A DNA stretch of 14,681 bases, taken from assembly GCA_015179025.1 (NCBI GenBank), contig WHUX01000663.1, positions 1 to 14,681 on the forward strand, written 5' to 3'. Source of the stretch: Terfezia claveryi. Its lineage: Eukaryota; Ascomycota; Pezizomycetes; Pezizales; Pezizaceae. Within the stretch, counting starts at the first letter, position 1; the number at the start of each line of letters is the position of its first letter. Of the stretch, positions 1 through 7,425 are shown one piece after another. The position numbers were made by a program, and so were the translations under genes. The notes beneath the pieces are model-generated. The model saw nothing but the letters and a program-made list of their open reading frames with translations, made no database searches and had not been told where the DNA came from.

Positions 1-445
1 CTGCTTCATATATTCCAACCCAAGCTCATTATCCATATATCCACTAGGTGAGACTGCAAATATTGCTTCATGTTCCACCCCCCTCTCCCGAATATATGAT
101 TCTCGGTGAGTCTTCCCCTGCCATACAATAAATGGAGGAATAACTACCCCCCCTGCATTGACTGTCTCCAAAACACTGCAAAACTCACAAGACCCATCTG
201 TTATGGCAGTACTTCTGCGCCCCACTCGTACAATTGCCATGACCCTTCTACTATTTCTTCCCATAGTTATTCCCTTCTCATCACAATTCCACATATCTTC
301 CTGAGCTATCCTCTTCTGTCATACCAGGTTTGCAAGCTCGCGGAGAAAATCTGCCTACAACTCTATATCATTGGTTGCCGCCGCTCTTGCTCTCTCCTGG
401 TATTGAATATAGACTTTTTTGAACTCTGAGTTGTATTCAAGAAAT
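1..445 (-). pseudogene. pogo/Fot1-type transposase, DDE catalytic domain, 5' part (partial, broken)
   Basis: Read on the minus strand from about 470 to the edge, this frame gives a linker (GIHWVDRFLEYN, like the WVxRFLxRN end of CENP-B-type DNA-binding domains). It then enters a DDE_1-type catalytic core with NCDEKGITMG, which holds the first catalytic Asp. Next come TDGSCEFCSVLETVNAGG, IPPFIVWQGKTH and AIFAVSPSGYMDNELGLEYM, all in the order expected for pogo/Fot1 transposases. The other two catalytic acidic residues would lie beyond position 1. Two in-frame stops interrupt it, TAG at 355-357 and TGA at 319-321. The family assignment rests on motif recognition and is strong; function is lost in this copy. 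Confidence 0.8.
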
Positions 446-928
446 CTATCTACCCAGTGGATGCCAAAAATATGTATTGGGGGGTAGTGGAGGCGGAGGC
501 GGAGGCGGAGGTGGAGGTGCTGGTGGAGGCGGGTATTGCACCTTGTCGTTGTATACGCTGGTTCCTCTGGTCGCGAGGCTTGACGGCAAGTTGTTGAAGA
601 CCCACAATACCCCCCCTTGACCTTGTTGGGGTATTTGCCTTTCATTAACAATCCCTTGCGCAATCTGCCGTAAAAGGTTGGGATTCAGAGGAAATCCTGC
701 ATCCGCCATGACTCCAGCATAGTCTGCAATTGCCTTCTCTTTACCCGTAGAGAACAGCTGCTCAATCTGGTGAGCTATAGACCTATCCTAGTGGGTTCCC
801 AGCACTCTCTGACGCAATGTGGTGCACTCTACCCCATAGAGGTCTGCAATACGTATGGTAGGTACGTCTGGCTCTCGTAGAGCATGCTTGACTGCATCTC
901 GCAGCTGTTGTTCTGTATACTTGGGCAT
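446..928 (-). pseudogene. pogo/Fot1-type transposase, N-terminal CENP-B/psq-like DNA-binding region
   Basis: From an ATG at 926-928 the minus strand reads MPKYTEQQLRDAV, then IRIADLYGVECTTLRQRV, then KEKAIADYAGVMADAGFPL and LRQIAQGIVNERQIP. This matches the helix-turn-helix pair (psq plus CENP-B type) found at the N terminus of fungal pogo/Fot1 transposases, which binds the transposon ends. A TAG at 788-790 interrupts it (THxDRS). The frame then runs into a Pro-rich low-complexity stretch coded by the GGAGGC microsatellite. The catalytic part resumes in another frame, so a frameshift lies near that repeat. The frame is also open upstream of the ATG, so the true start could be at 1534. Confidence 0.75.
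488..532. repeat. GGAGGC/GGAGGT hexanucleotide microsatellite
   Basis: An imperfect run of GGAGGC and GGAGGT units sits between the DNA-binding and catalytic parts of the transposase. On the minus strand it would encode a run of prolines in one frame and Ser/Ala or Leu/Arg/His in the others. Slippage here is a simple explanation for the frame change between the two halves of the transposase. Confidence 0.85.
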
Positions 929-1534
929 TTCTATATCGGGGGCCCCTTGGTAGTGTTGCTCTGGCTTCCGTGATTCGACTGATGTAGGTTGATACCATTC
1001 TGTTTGTTAGGGGGTGTACTGTGGCTGGGGAAATGCTGAGGAGGCAGGTGCATATGTATGTCTTAGACAGTGTGCACTACACAGTGGCTGTGCACTACTA
1101 GGCTTGCAAGGGTATACCAAAGAAAGCTTAGTGAGAAATCGAGTGAATTTTGATCGAGTGCCATCAAAGTTTTCAGGCTCATAGACTTTAGAGGTATGAG
1201 TAGAGGTAGGCACTGAAGCGCGGTCATAGAGGAGGCTTGGGAGGGTTAAGCCATATTGATATCCATGGTTATAATAGATCCAGAGTGACTCAGTTGAGGT
1301 AGAAGTGCCTGTAAGTGGTTGAGCGAAAGTTGATTGTACTCTACAGGCTGACTGTATGCCAGCACTATAGGCTACATAAATGGTGGTAAAAAATGAGGCG
1401 GGAGTTCCTGCAGGAATATGTAGTAGAGCAGAAGGAGGAGTATTGTCAGTTCGGAGGGCAGCGACCAAGGTGCGCCATATATCAATTTTAGAAGGTAGAG
1501 CAGAGCCGGAGGCCTCCATAGGTACTTCGGACAT
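929..1534 (-). pseudogene. In-frame N-terminal extension with Gag-like motif
   Basis: An ATG at 1532-1534 opens a 175-codon stretch that stops at TAA 1007-1009. The same frame then continues without interruption into the transposase DNA-binding region. The protein is Ser/Thr/Pro-rich and has no obvious signal peptide or membrane segment. At about 1115-1190 it contains ENFDGTRSKFTRFLTKL, which closely resembles the FDGTRSKFxxFLTQL motif near the start of the capsid part of fungal Ty3/gypsy Gag proteins. It may be a Gag fragment joined to the transposase ORF, a real N-terminal domain of this transposase lineage, or chance juxtaposition of two decayed elements. I do not recognise the rest. Confidence 0.45.
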
Positions 1535-2239
1535 ACTAATTTGTAGCGGAGACTATGCGGACACAACAAAATGTTATGAACAGAGGTTGTAGGGGGATTC
1601 CCGCATCGACGAGGTAAATGATATTATAGGTGATAGACGTGAGTGTCGAGGTATCGTATACATAGGGAGCTTTACGTGTATAATCAGATATCTAGGGACT
1701 TTGGGCGAAAACAAAGTCAAGGGAGGTAATATGGTCAAGGTTAAGAAGGTGAGGTAGTCTAAACTACACTCAAAAACTGGGGTGCAGATATATTTATATA
1801 ATAACTAGGTACAGGAAAGTAGGCAAGTTGTTACGTAGGGAAGAAAGAAACAGAATATAGATGGCAAGAACAAGCTTCTTTTATAGAGATCCTATCTCCA
1901 TCTTGAACAACACTCTTTTGGCTAATACAATAGTCTAGACAAAGCATAACGGAAGATGAATATACAAGCTAGCTTACGGATACACGGATCCTATGAGATC
2001 GTTGAGAACGAGGCGTCTGGCAATAACATGTAACAGGCATGCAAACTAACTAACAAAAGACGAACATACAAGCCAGCTCACAAATATACGGATTCTGTAA
2101 GATTGTCGAGAACAAGGCATTTAACAATAACAGATAATACTAGTACGAACATAAGACCTGAAGAATTGTATATAAGTGAAGGTGAAATTTCTGATAAGCT
2201 AAAGAAAGAGTTTTGAGAAAGAGCAGGTTGTTTCCAATC
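1535..2239. other. Non-coding interval, decayed repeat DNA
   Basis: I see no convincing gene here. The interval contains a hairpin-like stretch at 1657-1682 that resembles hairpins inside the B-family LTRs, and a diverged direct-repeat pair described separately. The transposon's right terminus should lie somewhere in it, but I cannot point to an inverted repeat. Confidence 0.5.
1950..2137. repeat. Diverged direct-repeat pair, 104-bp period
   Basis: Two stretches, about 1950-2033 and 2054-2137, align with a 104-bp offset. Shared blocks include GATGAATATACAAGC against GACGAACATACAAGC, and GAGAACGAGGCG against GAGAACAAGGCA. Most differences are C/T or G/A exchanges. Confidence 0.7.
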
Positions 2240-2530
2240 TGAGAGTCGTGCCAGTTTTAGTTCGACTCTCAAATAAGGTTTGGGTCAAAATAGGGTTCGA
2301 GGGTTTCTGGAGTATTTCCTAAATCTAAGAGTCGTACCAGTTTTGGTTTGACTCTCAAATAAGGTTTAGGTCAAAATAGGGTTAGAGGTTTTCCGGAGTA
2401 TTTCCTAAATCTGAGAGTCGTGCCAGTTTTAGTTCGACTCTTAAATAAGGTTTGAGTCAAAATAAGGTTCGAGATTTTCCAAGGTATTTCCTAGTTTGAG
2501 AGTTATACTAGTTTTGGTTTGACTCTCAAA
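2240..2530. repeat. Tandem array of 86-bp hairpin units (about 3.4 copies)
   Basis: Units start at about 2240, 2326, 2412 and 2497 (spacing 86, 86, 85); the last is partial. Each opens with an inverted repeat, GAGAGTCG, a 14-nt loop, then CGACTCTC (2241-2248 and 2263-2270 in the first unit), followed by CAAATAAGG. The later units differ mainly by transitions, some of which break the stem. A related hairpin followed by TCAAA occurs in the U3 of both B-family LTRs, so this may be the U3 of an older related LTR. Confidence 0.85.
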
Positions 2531-2941
2531 TGTCAAATCCATAAGCGAGTATCTAGAACTTCCGAGATACGGTCGGATGTTGGCTAGCTATTGTAACGTG
2601 GGCTCTGGGAACAAGGCGACTAAGGGGTATGCCGGAGCAGTAGCAAGAGGGGATCGTACATATAGGAGTGCTATATGTATGATCTGGGGAAAGGCTAGGG
2701 TAAGACACACATAGGAACGCTACGTGTATGACCAGGAGAAGGCTGAGGCAGGAGACAAGGGCGAGAGGTAAGAGAGGCAGTGGGCAAGGGGTATGAGATA
2801 CGTGGAGGCAGTTGCCACGTGTGTCAGGGTCAGGGAGGCAGCTGTACTGCAGAGTTGTTCACAGGACGAGACAAGACAAGAGGAGTATACAAGGAAGTAC
2901 ACCTTCGCGGAGAGAGGTAAGGTCTGTATTAGGATACAAGA

Positions 2942-2961
2942 CGTTGGATGGGGATCCAACG
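2942..2961 (-). promoter_or_regulatory. Conserved hairpin just downstream of the TATA box, LTR B1
   Basis: CGTTGGAT, loop GGGG, ATCCAACG form a perfect 8-bp stem. It lies about 20-40 nt downstream of the TATA box, near the expected RNA 5' end. It is conserved in LTR B2 with a 7-bp stem and a different loop. Confidence 0.5.
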
Positions 2962-2980
2962 AGAGGCGGAGAGAGCAAGC

Positions 2981-2988
2981 TATATATA
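2981..2988 (-). promoter_or_regulatory. TATA box of LTR B1
   Basis: TATATATA on the minus strand sits at the position that also has TATATATA in LTR B2. It would start the retrotransposon RNA downstream, towards lower coordinates, if this LTR served as a 5' LTR. Confidence 0.5.
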
Positions 2989-3145
2989 CAGGCTTCCTTC
3001 CTGGCCAAGGCCACCGGAAGGAATAAGGTTCCCGAGACCCCTTATCTCGAGAACAGGGATAACAACGATATTAGTCAACAATAATAAGAGTCGTACGGAA
3101 TCCTGTCCGACTCTCAAACCTGGCTAGGAAAGGACGGTTGTGACA

Positions 3146-3160
3146 CTATCCCCCCTTTAG
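3146..3160 (-). promoter_or_regulatory. Polypurine tract of B1
   Basis: The minus strand reads CTAAAGGGGGGATAG immediately before the LTR start TGTCACA. This is the standard plus-strand DNA primer site of LTR retrotransposons and fixes the element's orientation as minus. Confidence 0.75.
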
Positions 3161-3328
3161 GCTCGGAGCCCCAGTGACACAAGGCTAGGCAAAAAAAACA
3201 AACAAACAAGACAGGCGAATAACCAATAACCTATAACACAACCCCAACGCCGGAAGTACATACCAACAATAATTATAACAACAATGACAATAACAACCCT
3301 AATAACCAATTCTAGAACGACAAGAACA
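3161..3328 (-). other. B1 3' untranslated region
   Basis: This non-coding stretch lies between the pol stop codon and the polypurine tract. It is rich in AAC/ACA on the + strand. B2 has a similar CAA-rich stretch at the same place. Confidence 0.5.
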
Positions 3329-3439
3329 TCATTGAGCAGGGTGAGGTTTCCGGGGGTAACGCTGATGAAATAGAGTGACCAAGTTCTGTGCGTTTTCTAG
3401 ATCTTCGGCTGGTGGCCAGGTTGTCTCCTCATCCCCCAG
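3329..3439 (-). pseudogene. B1 pol C terminus: chromodomain end
   Basis: The minus strand reads GDEETTWPPAEDLENAQ, then LVTLFHQRYPRKPHPAQ, then a TGA stop at 3329-3331. This is the last part of a fungal chromodomain (the WEPxENLxNAxxLVxxFHxRYPxKP pattern) fused to integrase in chromoviruses, where it binds modified histones and biases insertion. Only about 36 codons remain because the A1 LTR starts at 3440. The homologous part of B2 is at 14369-14500. Confidence 0.8.
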
Positions 3440-3735
3440 TGTAATGAATGGTACTAGACAGTATTCATTCGGTACCGTTTATACAATCTATATCCGTAGG
3501 CACGGACGTTTGTGTATTTCGGTTCTGCTGAGGTAAGAACTCAGAAGGGTAGGGAGATTACTATGTGGGACGTTCCCGAAGGGAACAGTAATTAACTGGT
3601 GTAATCTATCTTATATGATTTGTGCTATCTAAGCTATATGATCTTGATCTGATCAGAATATAGGCTTGCTTGCTCTGTGTGCTTGCTTGGTTGCTTCTTG
3701 TCTTTCTTGTGGATTCCAGAGGGAATCCAGCGGCC

Positions 3736-3743
3736 TATTTATA
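3736..3743 (-). promoter_or_regulatory. TATA box of LTR A1
   Basis: The minus strand reads GTATAAATAGGCC, a near-consensus TATA box, conserved in LTR A2 at 9606-9613. It divides U3 (about 375 bp, higher coordinates) from R/U5 (about 290 bp). Confidence 0.65.
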
Positions 3744-3823
3744 CTCCTTTGAGATCTGATGACTAAGGAAATAAATACAATAAAGGGTGGTACACCAGAA
3801 GGTGGTGCACTGTACAAAAGGGG

Positions 3824-3925
3824 TTATGTGGCCATAGTAATGAGTCACATGCTATAAATGATGGTCATGTGGCCATAGTAGTGACTCACACGCCTTTAAA
3901 CAGAGGTCACGTGGCTATAATGAGG
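3824..3925 (-). promoter_or_regulatory. U3 tandem repeat of LTR A1 (41-42 bp units)
   Basis: Units begin at 3824, 3865 and 3907 with TCATGTGGCCATAGTA or a variant (TTATGTGG, TCATGTGG, TCACGTGG). They lie about 80-180 bp upstream of the TATA box on the minus strand, where enhancer repeats are common in LTRs. The third unit contains CACGTG (3908-3913), an E-box. Binding is inferred, not shown. Confidence 0.5.
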
Positions 3926-4120
3926 GTGTGCTCATATGGTAAGTTCCATGGAAGTTCCCATGGCAACTTCCCCATGCTATGGATGCTTATAAGGTAATAG
4001 GAGGTGGTAGAAGACTAGTCCTTCAACCGAGAGGCTAAATTACATAACATAGTAGTAATATAGGAAATACAAAAGTATATAATCAATTATATAAGCAATG
4101 AAACAACATTCTCCATTACA

Positions 4121-4130
4121 CTTTCCCACA
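4121..4130 (-). promoter_or_regulatory. Polypurine tract of A1
   Basis: The minus strand reads TGTGGGAAAG directly before the LTR start TGTAATGG. The matching site of A2 is TGTGGGGAAG (9990-9999). Confidence 0.75.
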
Positions 4131-4148
4131 TAGAAGGATTTCCTATCC

Positions 4149-4559
4149 TTACTTCTTTCGTTCTGCCATATTGGTTTCTATACGTCCTAAGATTTGATGC
4201 ATTGTTAATACATTAGCATTAACGTGAATATCCTTAGTGTTTCCTTGACTCATGATTCTATCTCGTTCTTGTTGGATGAGAGCTCGGGTCTCATCTTTGG
4301 TTCGTGGTCCTTATTTTCCTTTAGTCCTTCGACGTCTCTTGAATGTATCTTCCATGCTTCCGGTCATCCAGAAGTCTTGAAGAATTTCTGTGGTGATATC
4401 CTTGGCGTTTACCCAGGAATCATATTTAGGAGAGTATCCTAGCCATCTGACCTTATATTGTCTTTCTCCAGTTCGAGGAGCTGTTCTAAATTCTAATATC
4501 TTTTCAACTTCATAACGATCTTCTTGAATTGGTCCTGGTTCCTGAGATTGTCTATGAGG
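4149..4559 (-). pseudogene. A1 chromodomain and C-terminal tail of pol
   Basis: The minus strand reads YEVEKILEFRTAPR, then QYKVRWLGYSPKYDSW and VNAKDITTEILQDFW. This is a complete chromodomain with its aromatic residues in place (Y of QYKVRW, W of RWLG, W of YDSW). It is followed by a basic stretch (FKRRRRTKGK) and a TAA at 4311-4313. A2 has CAA (Gln) there, so that stop is premature. The frame continues to RIMSQGNTKDIH and ends at AERKK with TAA 4149-4151, just 28 bp before the LTR, which looks like the original end. In A1 this chromodomain is the best preserved part. Confidence 0.8.
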
Positions 4560-5652
4560 GAACTAGGTAGGATTGTTTTTATAGTAGGGTTTGAGTTTGC
4601 TGATATGAAAAGTATTATATATGAGGTGGAGGTCAGGTTGACTGGATAGGTCTAGGCTATAGTTATTGCATTTCCGATTACTGGAAATAATGAGAAATAG
4701 GCCTAGCCATTTTGGTTTGAGTTTAGGTGAGACGTTCGATAGGTTGATGTTTTCTGAGGAAAGCATAACTTGTTGTCCGACTGAAAATTTGGCTGTATTG
4801 GGTAGTCATTTGTTTGCTTGAGATGCTTGAGTCTTCTTGGCGTCATATAGGTTTTTAGACGTTACCTTATGACGTTCATTTGCAGGTACATATGCATTAA
4901 TGGGGTATGGAAGTATCGATAGGCCAAGATGTGCATTAAATCCAAATAGTGTGGTAAAGGGACTATTCTGTCTAGCGGCATTATACCTAGAGTTAAGTTT
5001 CAACTGTATCTCTGGTAGTTTCTGTAGCCAATCAAATCCTTCGATTTTACAAGCTCTTGCTACTTGTAGAATTTCTTTGTTCACAATTTTCGATTGTCCG
5101 TCTGCATGTGGATGATATGTGGTGGACGGTTCCAACTTGATTCCTTTATTCCTAGCCCAATCTTGAAAGTGCGTTGACATAAAAAGAGTGTCACGGTCAA
5201 AAGCAATACAGAAAGGGTATCCCATAGTTGGGACTATATGAATATCAAAGGTAGCAGTACATTGTTCTGCTGTAAAATTATCTGAGACAGGAATAAGAAA
5301 CTTGAATCCTGATTGTCTATCGACAATCATCCAAAGTTGTGAAATACAAACTACATGATCTTCTTCAACAGGAATATTCGGGTACAAAATTGAACACTTA
5401 ATAAACACAGGTGCTAACTTAAGAAAATCCATCGATATGTCAGTCCATGGCCTACTTGGTACATGTAATGGGGTTACGAGTCCAAGTGGGGCCTTGTTGG
5501 AATACTTTGTCTGTTGACAAGTATCACAACTCTTGATATAGTCCTTAGTTGGTTCTGCAAAGGACTTCGATGTTAAAGGTAGAGGGCAAGACTAATCTCC
5601 ATTGTCCTTGTCGGTTCTTGACATATAAAAATCTATCTTTTATTCTATGATC
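4560..5652 (-). pseudogene. A1 integrase (deleted N terminus, catalytic Glu lost)
   Basis: Integrase inserts the cDNA into the host genome. The catalytic core reads MDFLKLAP (first Asp, codon 5427-5429) and FDRDTLFMSTHFQ (second Asp, 5196-5198). The site of the catalytic Glu, however, is DGQSKIVNKE, with Lys at codon 5088-5090 where A2 has Glu. Compared with A2, 104 bp are missing at the 5566/5567 junction, removing most of the N-terminal zinc-binding region (HHCC) and shifting the frame. The C-terminal part has KLKPKWLG and LIYNTFHISKLKPYYKN, the GPY/F-type module. Stops lie at 4806-4808 (TGA; CGA in A2), 4563-4565 (TAG; CAG in A2) and 5653-5655. Confidence 0.85.
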
Positions 5653-6954
5653 CTAGCGGTTCACAAAGGTATCATAGTAGTTCTTCCAGATAGGACATAC
5701 TCTCATACACGATTGATATGCGGCTTTCATACCTGTTCCTTGGTCAAGCCAGTGTGTGATGAAGTAGTCCTTATCGTTTTCCCATCTGTCGCTGATGTGC
5801 TTCTCTTTAATGAGCTTGTTGAGGGTCGGTTCGATCCTTGTATTGAAGTCATTGAAAGTGGGTTTCTTCTCCTTGCATGTGGAAGCATTATGTCCTGAAA
5901 ACTTACAGAAATCACAACGCTGTCTGGAGGTCTTGGTGTCTTGAATGAAAGAGGGCAAATCTTTGTCAATAGCTACTCTCTTTTTAGAACGAGTAGTGAC
6001 GGCGGCAGTGTTGATTAGAATTGGATTACTGCTGCTAGCAGTTGCAGCTGGTTGTTGAGGTTCATTCCATGGTTGTTGTGGGGCAACAGGAGTATTCATG
6101 ATCTCCTGTTCCATTTGTCAGGTGCTCATCTGTTCGGTAGGGTTACTGAACAGAATGTTGGGTTGGAGAGTAGGTCGTGTCGGCCTGTTGGTAATCCATC
6201 TTTTTGCCCATTCTCCGATTTCCTGGATAGCTTCTTCGTGGCTGAGAGCTTGTGGAGGTGGATAAACTGGCGTTTGTTGTACTGGTGCTAGTTCCTTTTT
6301 AGGCTCATTTGTAGATAAGATATGTGCAATACGAGTCGTAAGGAATTCTTTCTCCTTCTTAAGAACTGAGGCTGTCAGGTCACAGTTCAAACTGCCATGT
6401 CCGAGGTGGTTGCAGATTGCGCATGTTTCGATGGTGAACATGCGGTTGTTCATGGCGTGAGAGCTGCCATGAACTGGACAGTAAAAATCATGGCAAAAGG
6501 ACCAGTGCATCCTTTTATGTTGTTGCCAATTGCTATGAGCTAGGTCAATAGCAATTTCTTTTGCTTCTTCAGGAGCGAGGGTATTTTGTTGTGCGTTTTC
6601 AGAAGATGGAGGCCTATATCCGCTGAAAACTTCTTCTGGTATAGTGGATAGAGTCTCGTCATCTGAGGACTCTTCTTCCTTCATCATGTCATATTCGCTT
6701 TCTTCATCCTGAATGCCCTCGAAGTATGGACAGAAGATATGGTGTCCAAGTTCTTCGGCTCTTCCATGACATTTGTTGAAGTCGCAGTCGACATGCTTGA
6801 AATTTATAGCTCCACAAGAAACCATATTGTTCTGAGTAGAGGTTTCTGGTGAGTGGAAAGTTCTTAAAGAGTTGGTAGAGATGTTGCGGTTGTAGGTATG
6901 ATTAGGAGGATCGATGCTGTTGGAGATATAATCATCCTCGGTGGTGGGAGTGTC
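5653..6954 (-). pseudogene. A1 Cys/His-rich segment between RNase H and integrase, two CCHC zinc knuckles
   Basis: About 430 codons separate the end of RNase H (ADALSRKHKYLD) from integrase, in the RT/RNase H frame. In order it has a Cys/His cluster (CDFNKC, then GHHIFC), an acidic stretch (EEESSDDETLSTIPEE), a second cluster (CHDFYCPVHGSSH), and zinc knuckle 1, CAICNHLGHGSLNC (6382-6423). Then come a Pro-rich stretch, a basic stretch (TTRSKKRVAIDKD) and zinc knuckle 2, CDFCKFSGHNASTC (5875-5916). Both knuckles fit CX2CX4HX4C exactly. Such knuckles normally sit in Gag and bind RNA. A TGA at 6118-6120 (CGA in A2) breaks the frame. Compared with A2, 57 bp (19 codons) are absent in frame near 6618. 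Confidence 0.8.
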
Positions 6955-7425
6955 CAAGTATTTATGCTTCCTTGATAGAGCGTCTGCTATCAAATTTTCC
7001 TTTCCTGCTGTGTGCTGTATGTCTGTATCAAATTCAATTAGGTAATCTTGCCATCGACTCAATTTCTGGCTTGTGGGCGTTTGAGTATAGAAGGTTACTA
7101 ATGGTTTGTGGTCTGTAAGGATGGTGAACTTGTGAACTCTTAATTGTCCTTCAAAAAATTTTAAAGAGTCAATAATCACTAATAATTCCTTTTGAAAGGT
7201 AGGATAATTGAGTTGTGCTGGATTAAATTTTCTAGAGTGGAAGCATGATGGTCTGATGTGCGTCAACGGTCCTTGACCTATCCAAGATCCTAGTCCTACA
7301 TCACTAGCATCACAGACTAAATATTTGGGTTCAGTAGATTCATTATTCCAGGGTTTTAAAACATGTGGGGAATTCACGAGTTCCTTGAGTTTTTCAAACG
7401 CTGTGTTATGAGTATCTGTCCATTC
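6955..7425 (-). pseudogene. A1 RNase H
   Basis: This domain degrades the RNA strand during reverse transcription. The minus strand reads KYLVCDASDVGLGSWIGQG (first catalytic Asp), FNPAQLNYPTFQKELL (the Glu), FTILTDHKPLVTF (Asp), and HTAGKENLIADALSR (final Asp). This is the standard Ty3/gypsy RNase H order, and the four acidic residues appear intact. It lies in one frame with RT and the downstream Cys/His-rich segment, separated from RT by a TAG at 7426-7428 that is TGG (Trp) in A2. Confidence 0.85.

Larger units (their letters stand above)
1..1534 (-). mobile_element. pogo/Fot1-like DNA transposon relic, 3' part off window
   Basis: This stretch holds the transposase of a Tc1/mariner-superfamily (pogo/Fot1 type) DNA transposon, which would move by cut-and-paste into TA sites. 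Only the N-terminal part of the catalytic domain lies inside the window. The left end is missing, and I could not identify a terminal inverted repeat on the right side between 1535 and 2239, so the true right boundary is unknown. The reading frame is broken by at least four stops and one frame change, so the copy is dead unless non-standard decoding occurs. Confidence 0.75.
2592..3145 (-). repeat. LTR of B1 (3' LTR, 554 bp)
   Basis: It begins TGTAACG on the + strand and ends TGTGACA, so on the minus strand it runs TGTCACA...CGTTACA with the expected TG...CA ends. It is preceded on the minus strand by a polypurine tract. A diverged full-length copy (about 80 % by eye) is at 13631-14204. It contains a TATA box (2981-2988), an 8-bp-stem hairpin (2942-2961), two related hairpin modules (2657-2679 and 2707-2727) and a U3 hairpin (3088-3113). 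Confidence 0.8.
2592..3439 (-). mobile_element. Chromovirus B1: 3' LTR and end of pol, interrupted by A1
   Basis: This is the 3' end of a minus-strand Ty3/gypsy chromovirus: LTR, polypurine tract, 3' UTR, then the last codons of a chromodomain ORF. At 3439/3440 the coding sequence is replaced by the A1 LTR, so A1 inserted into it. The remainder of B1 should continue beyond the right side of the window, after A1, A2 and B2. The 5 bp outside its left end are GCTAT (2587-2591), the expected target-site duplication. Confidence 0.75.
3440..4120 (-). repeat. LTR of A1 (3' LTR, 681 bp)
   Basis: It starts TGTAATGAATGG and ends TCCATTACA on the + strand, so the minus strand runs TGTAATGGA...CATTACA with 7-bp terminal inverted repeats. 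It aligns end to end with 9325-9989, differing by scattered transitions and short indels (one is the extra GCTTGCTCTGTGT block near 3665). It contains a TATA box, a tandem U3 repeat and a small hairpin (GTTCCC, GAA, GGGAAC at 3572-3586). Confidence 0.9.

Noticed and set aside
106..429. Plus-strand frames here and at 1380-1592, 2793-3084, 4224-4442, 6052-6291, 10063-10311, 11575-11871, 12614-12862 and 14073-14405
   Set aside because: They lie antisense to recognised pol, transposase or LTR sequence and have no recognisable domains.
446..709. Separate small proline-rich protein
   Set aside because: It is part of the transposase frame running into the GGAGGC microsatellite; nothing suggests an independent gene.
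2240..2530. CRISPR-like array
   Set aside because: Whole 86-bp units repeat, with no unique spacers, and the context is fungal retroelements.
3572..3586. GTTCCC-GAA-GGGAAC hairpin in LTR A1 as a terminator
   Set aside because: A 6-bp stem with no supporting context; bacterial-type terminators do not apply in a fungal LTR.
5727..5969. Alternative minus-strand frames over the second zinc knuckle in A1 and at 11700-11942 in A2
   Set aside because: The other frame gives the conserved CCHC knuckle in both copies; these are out-of-frame shadows.
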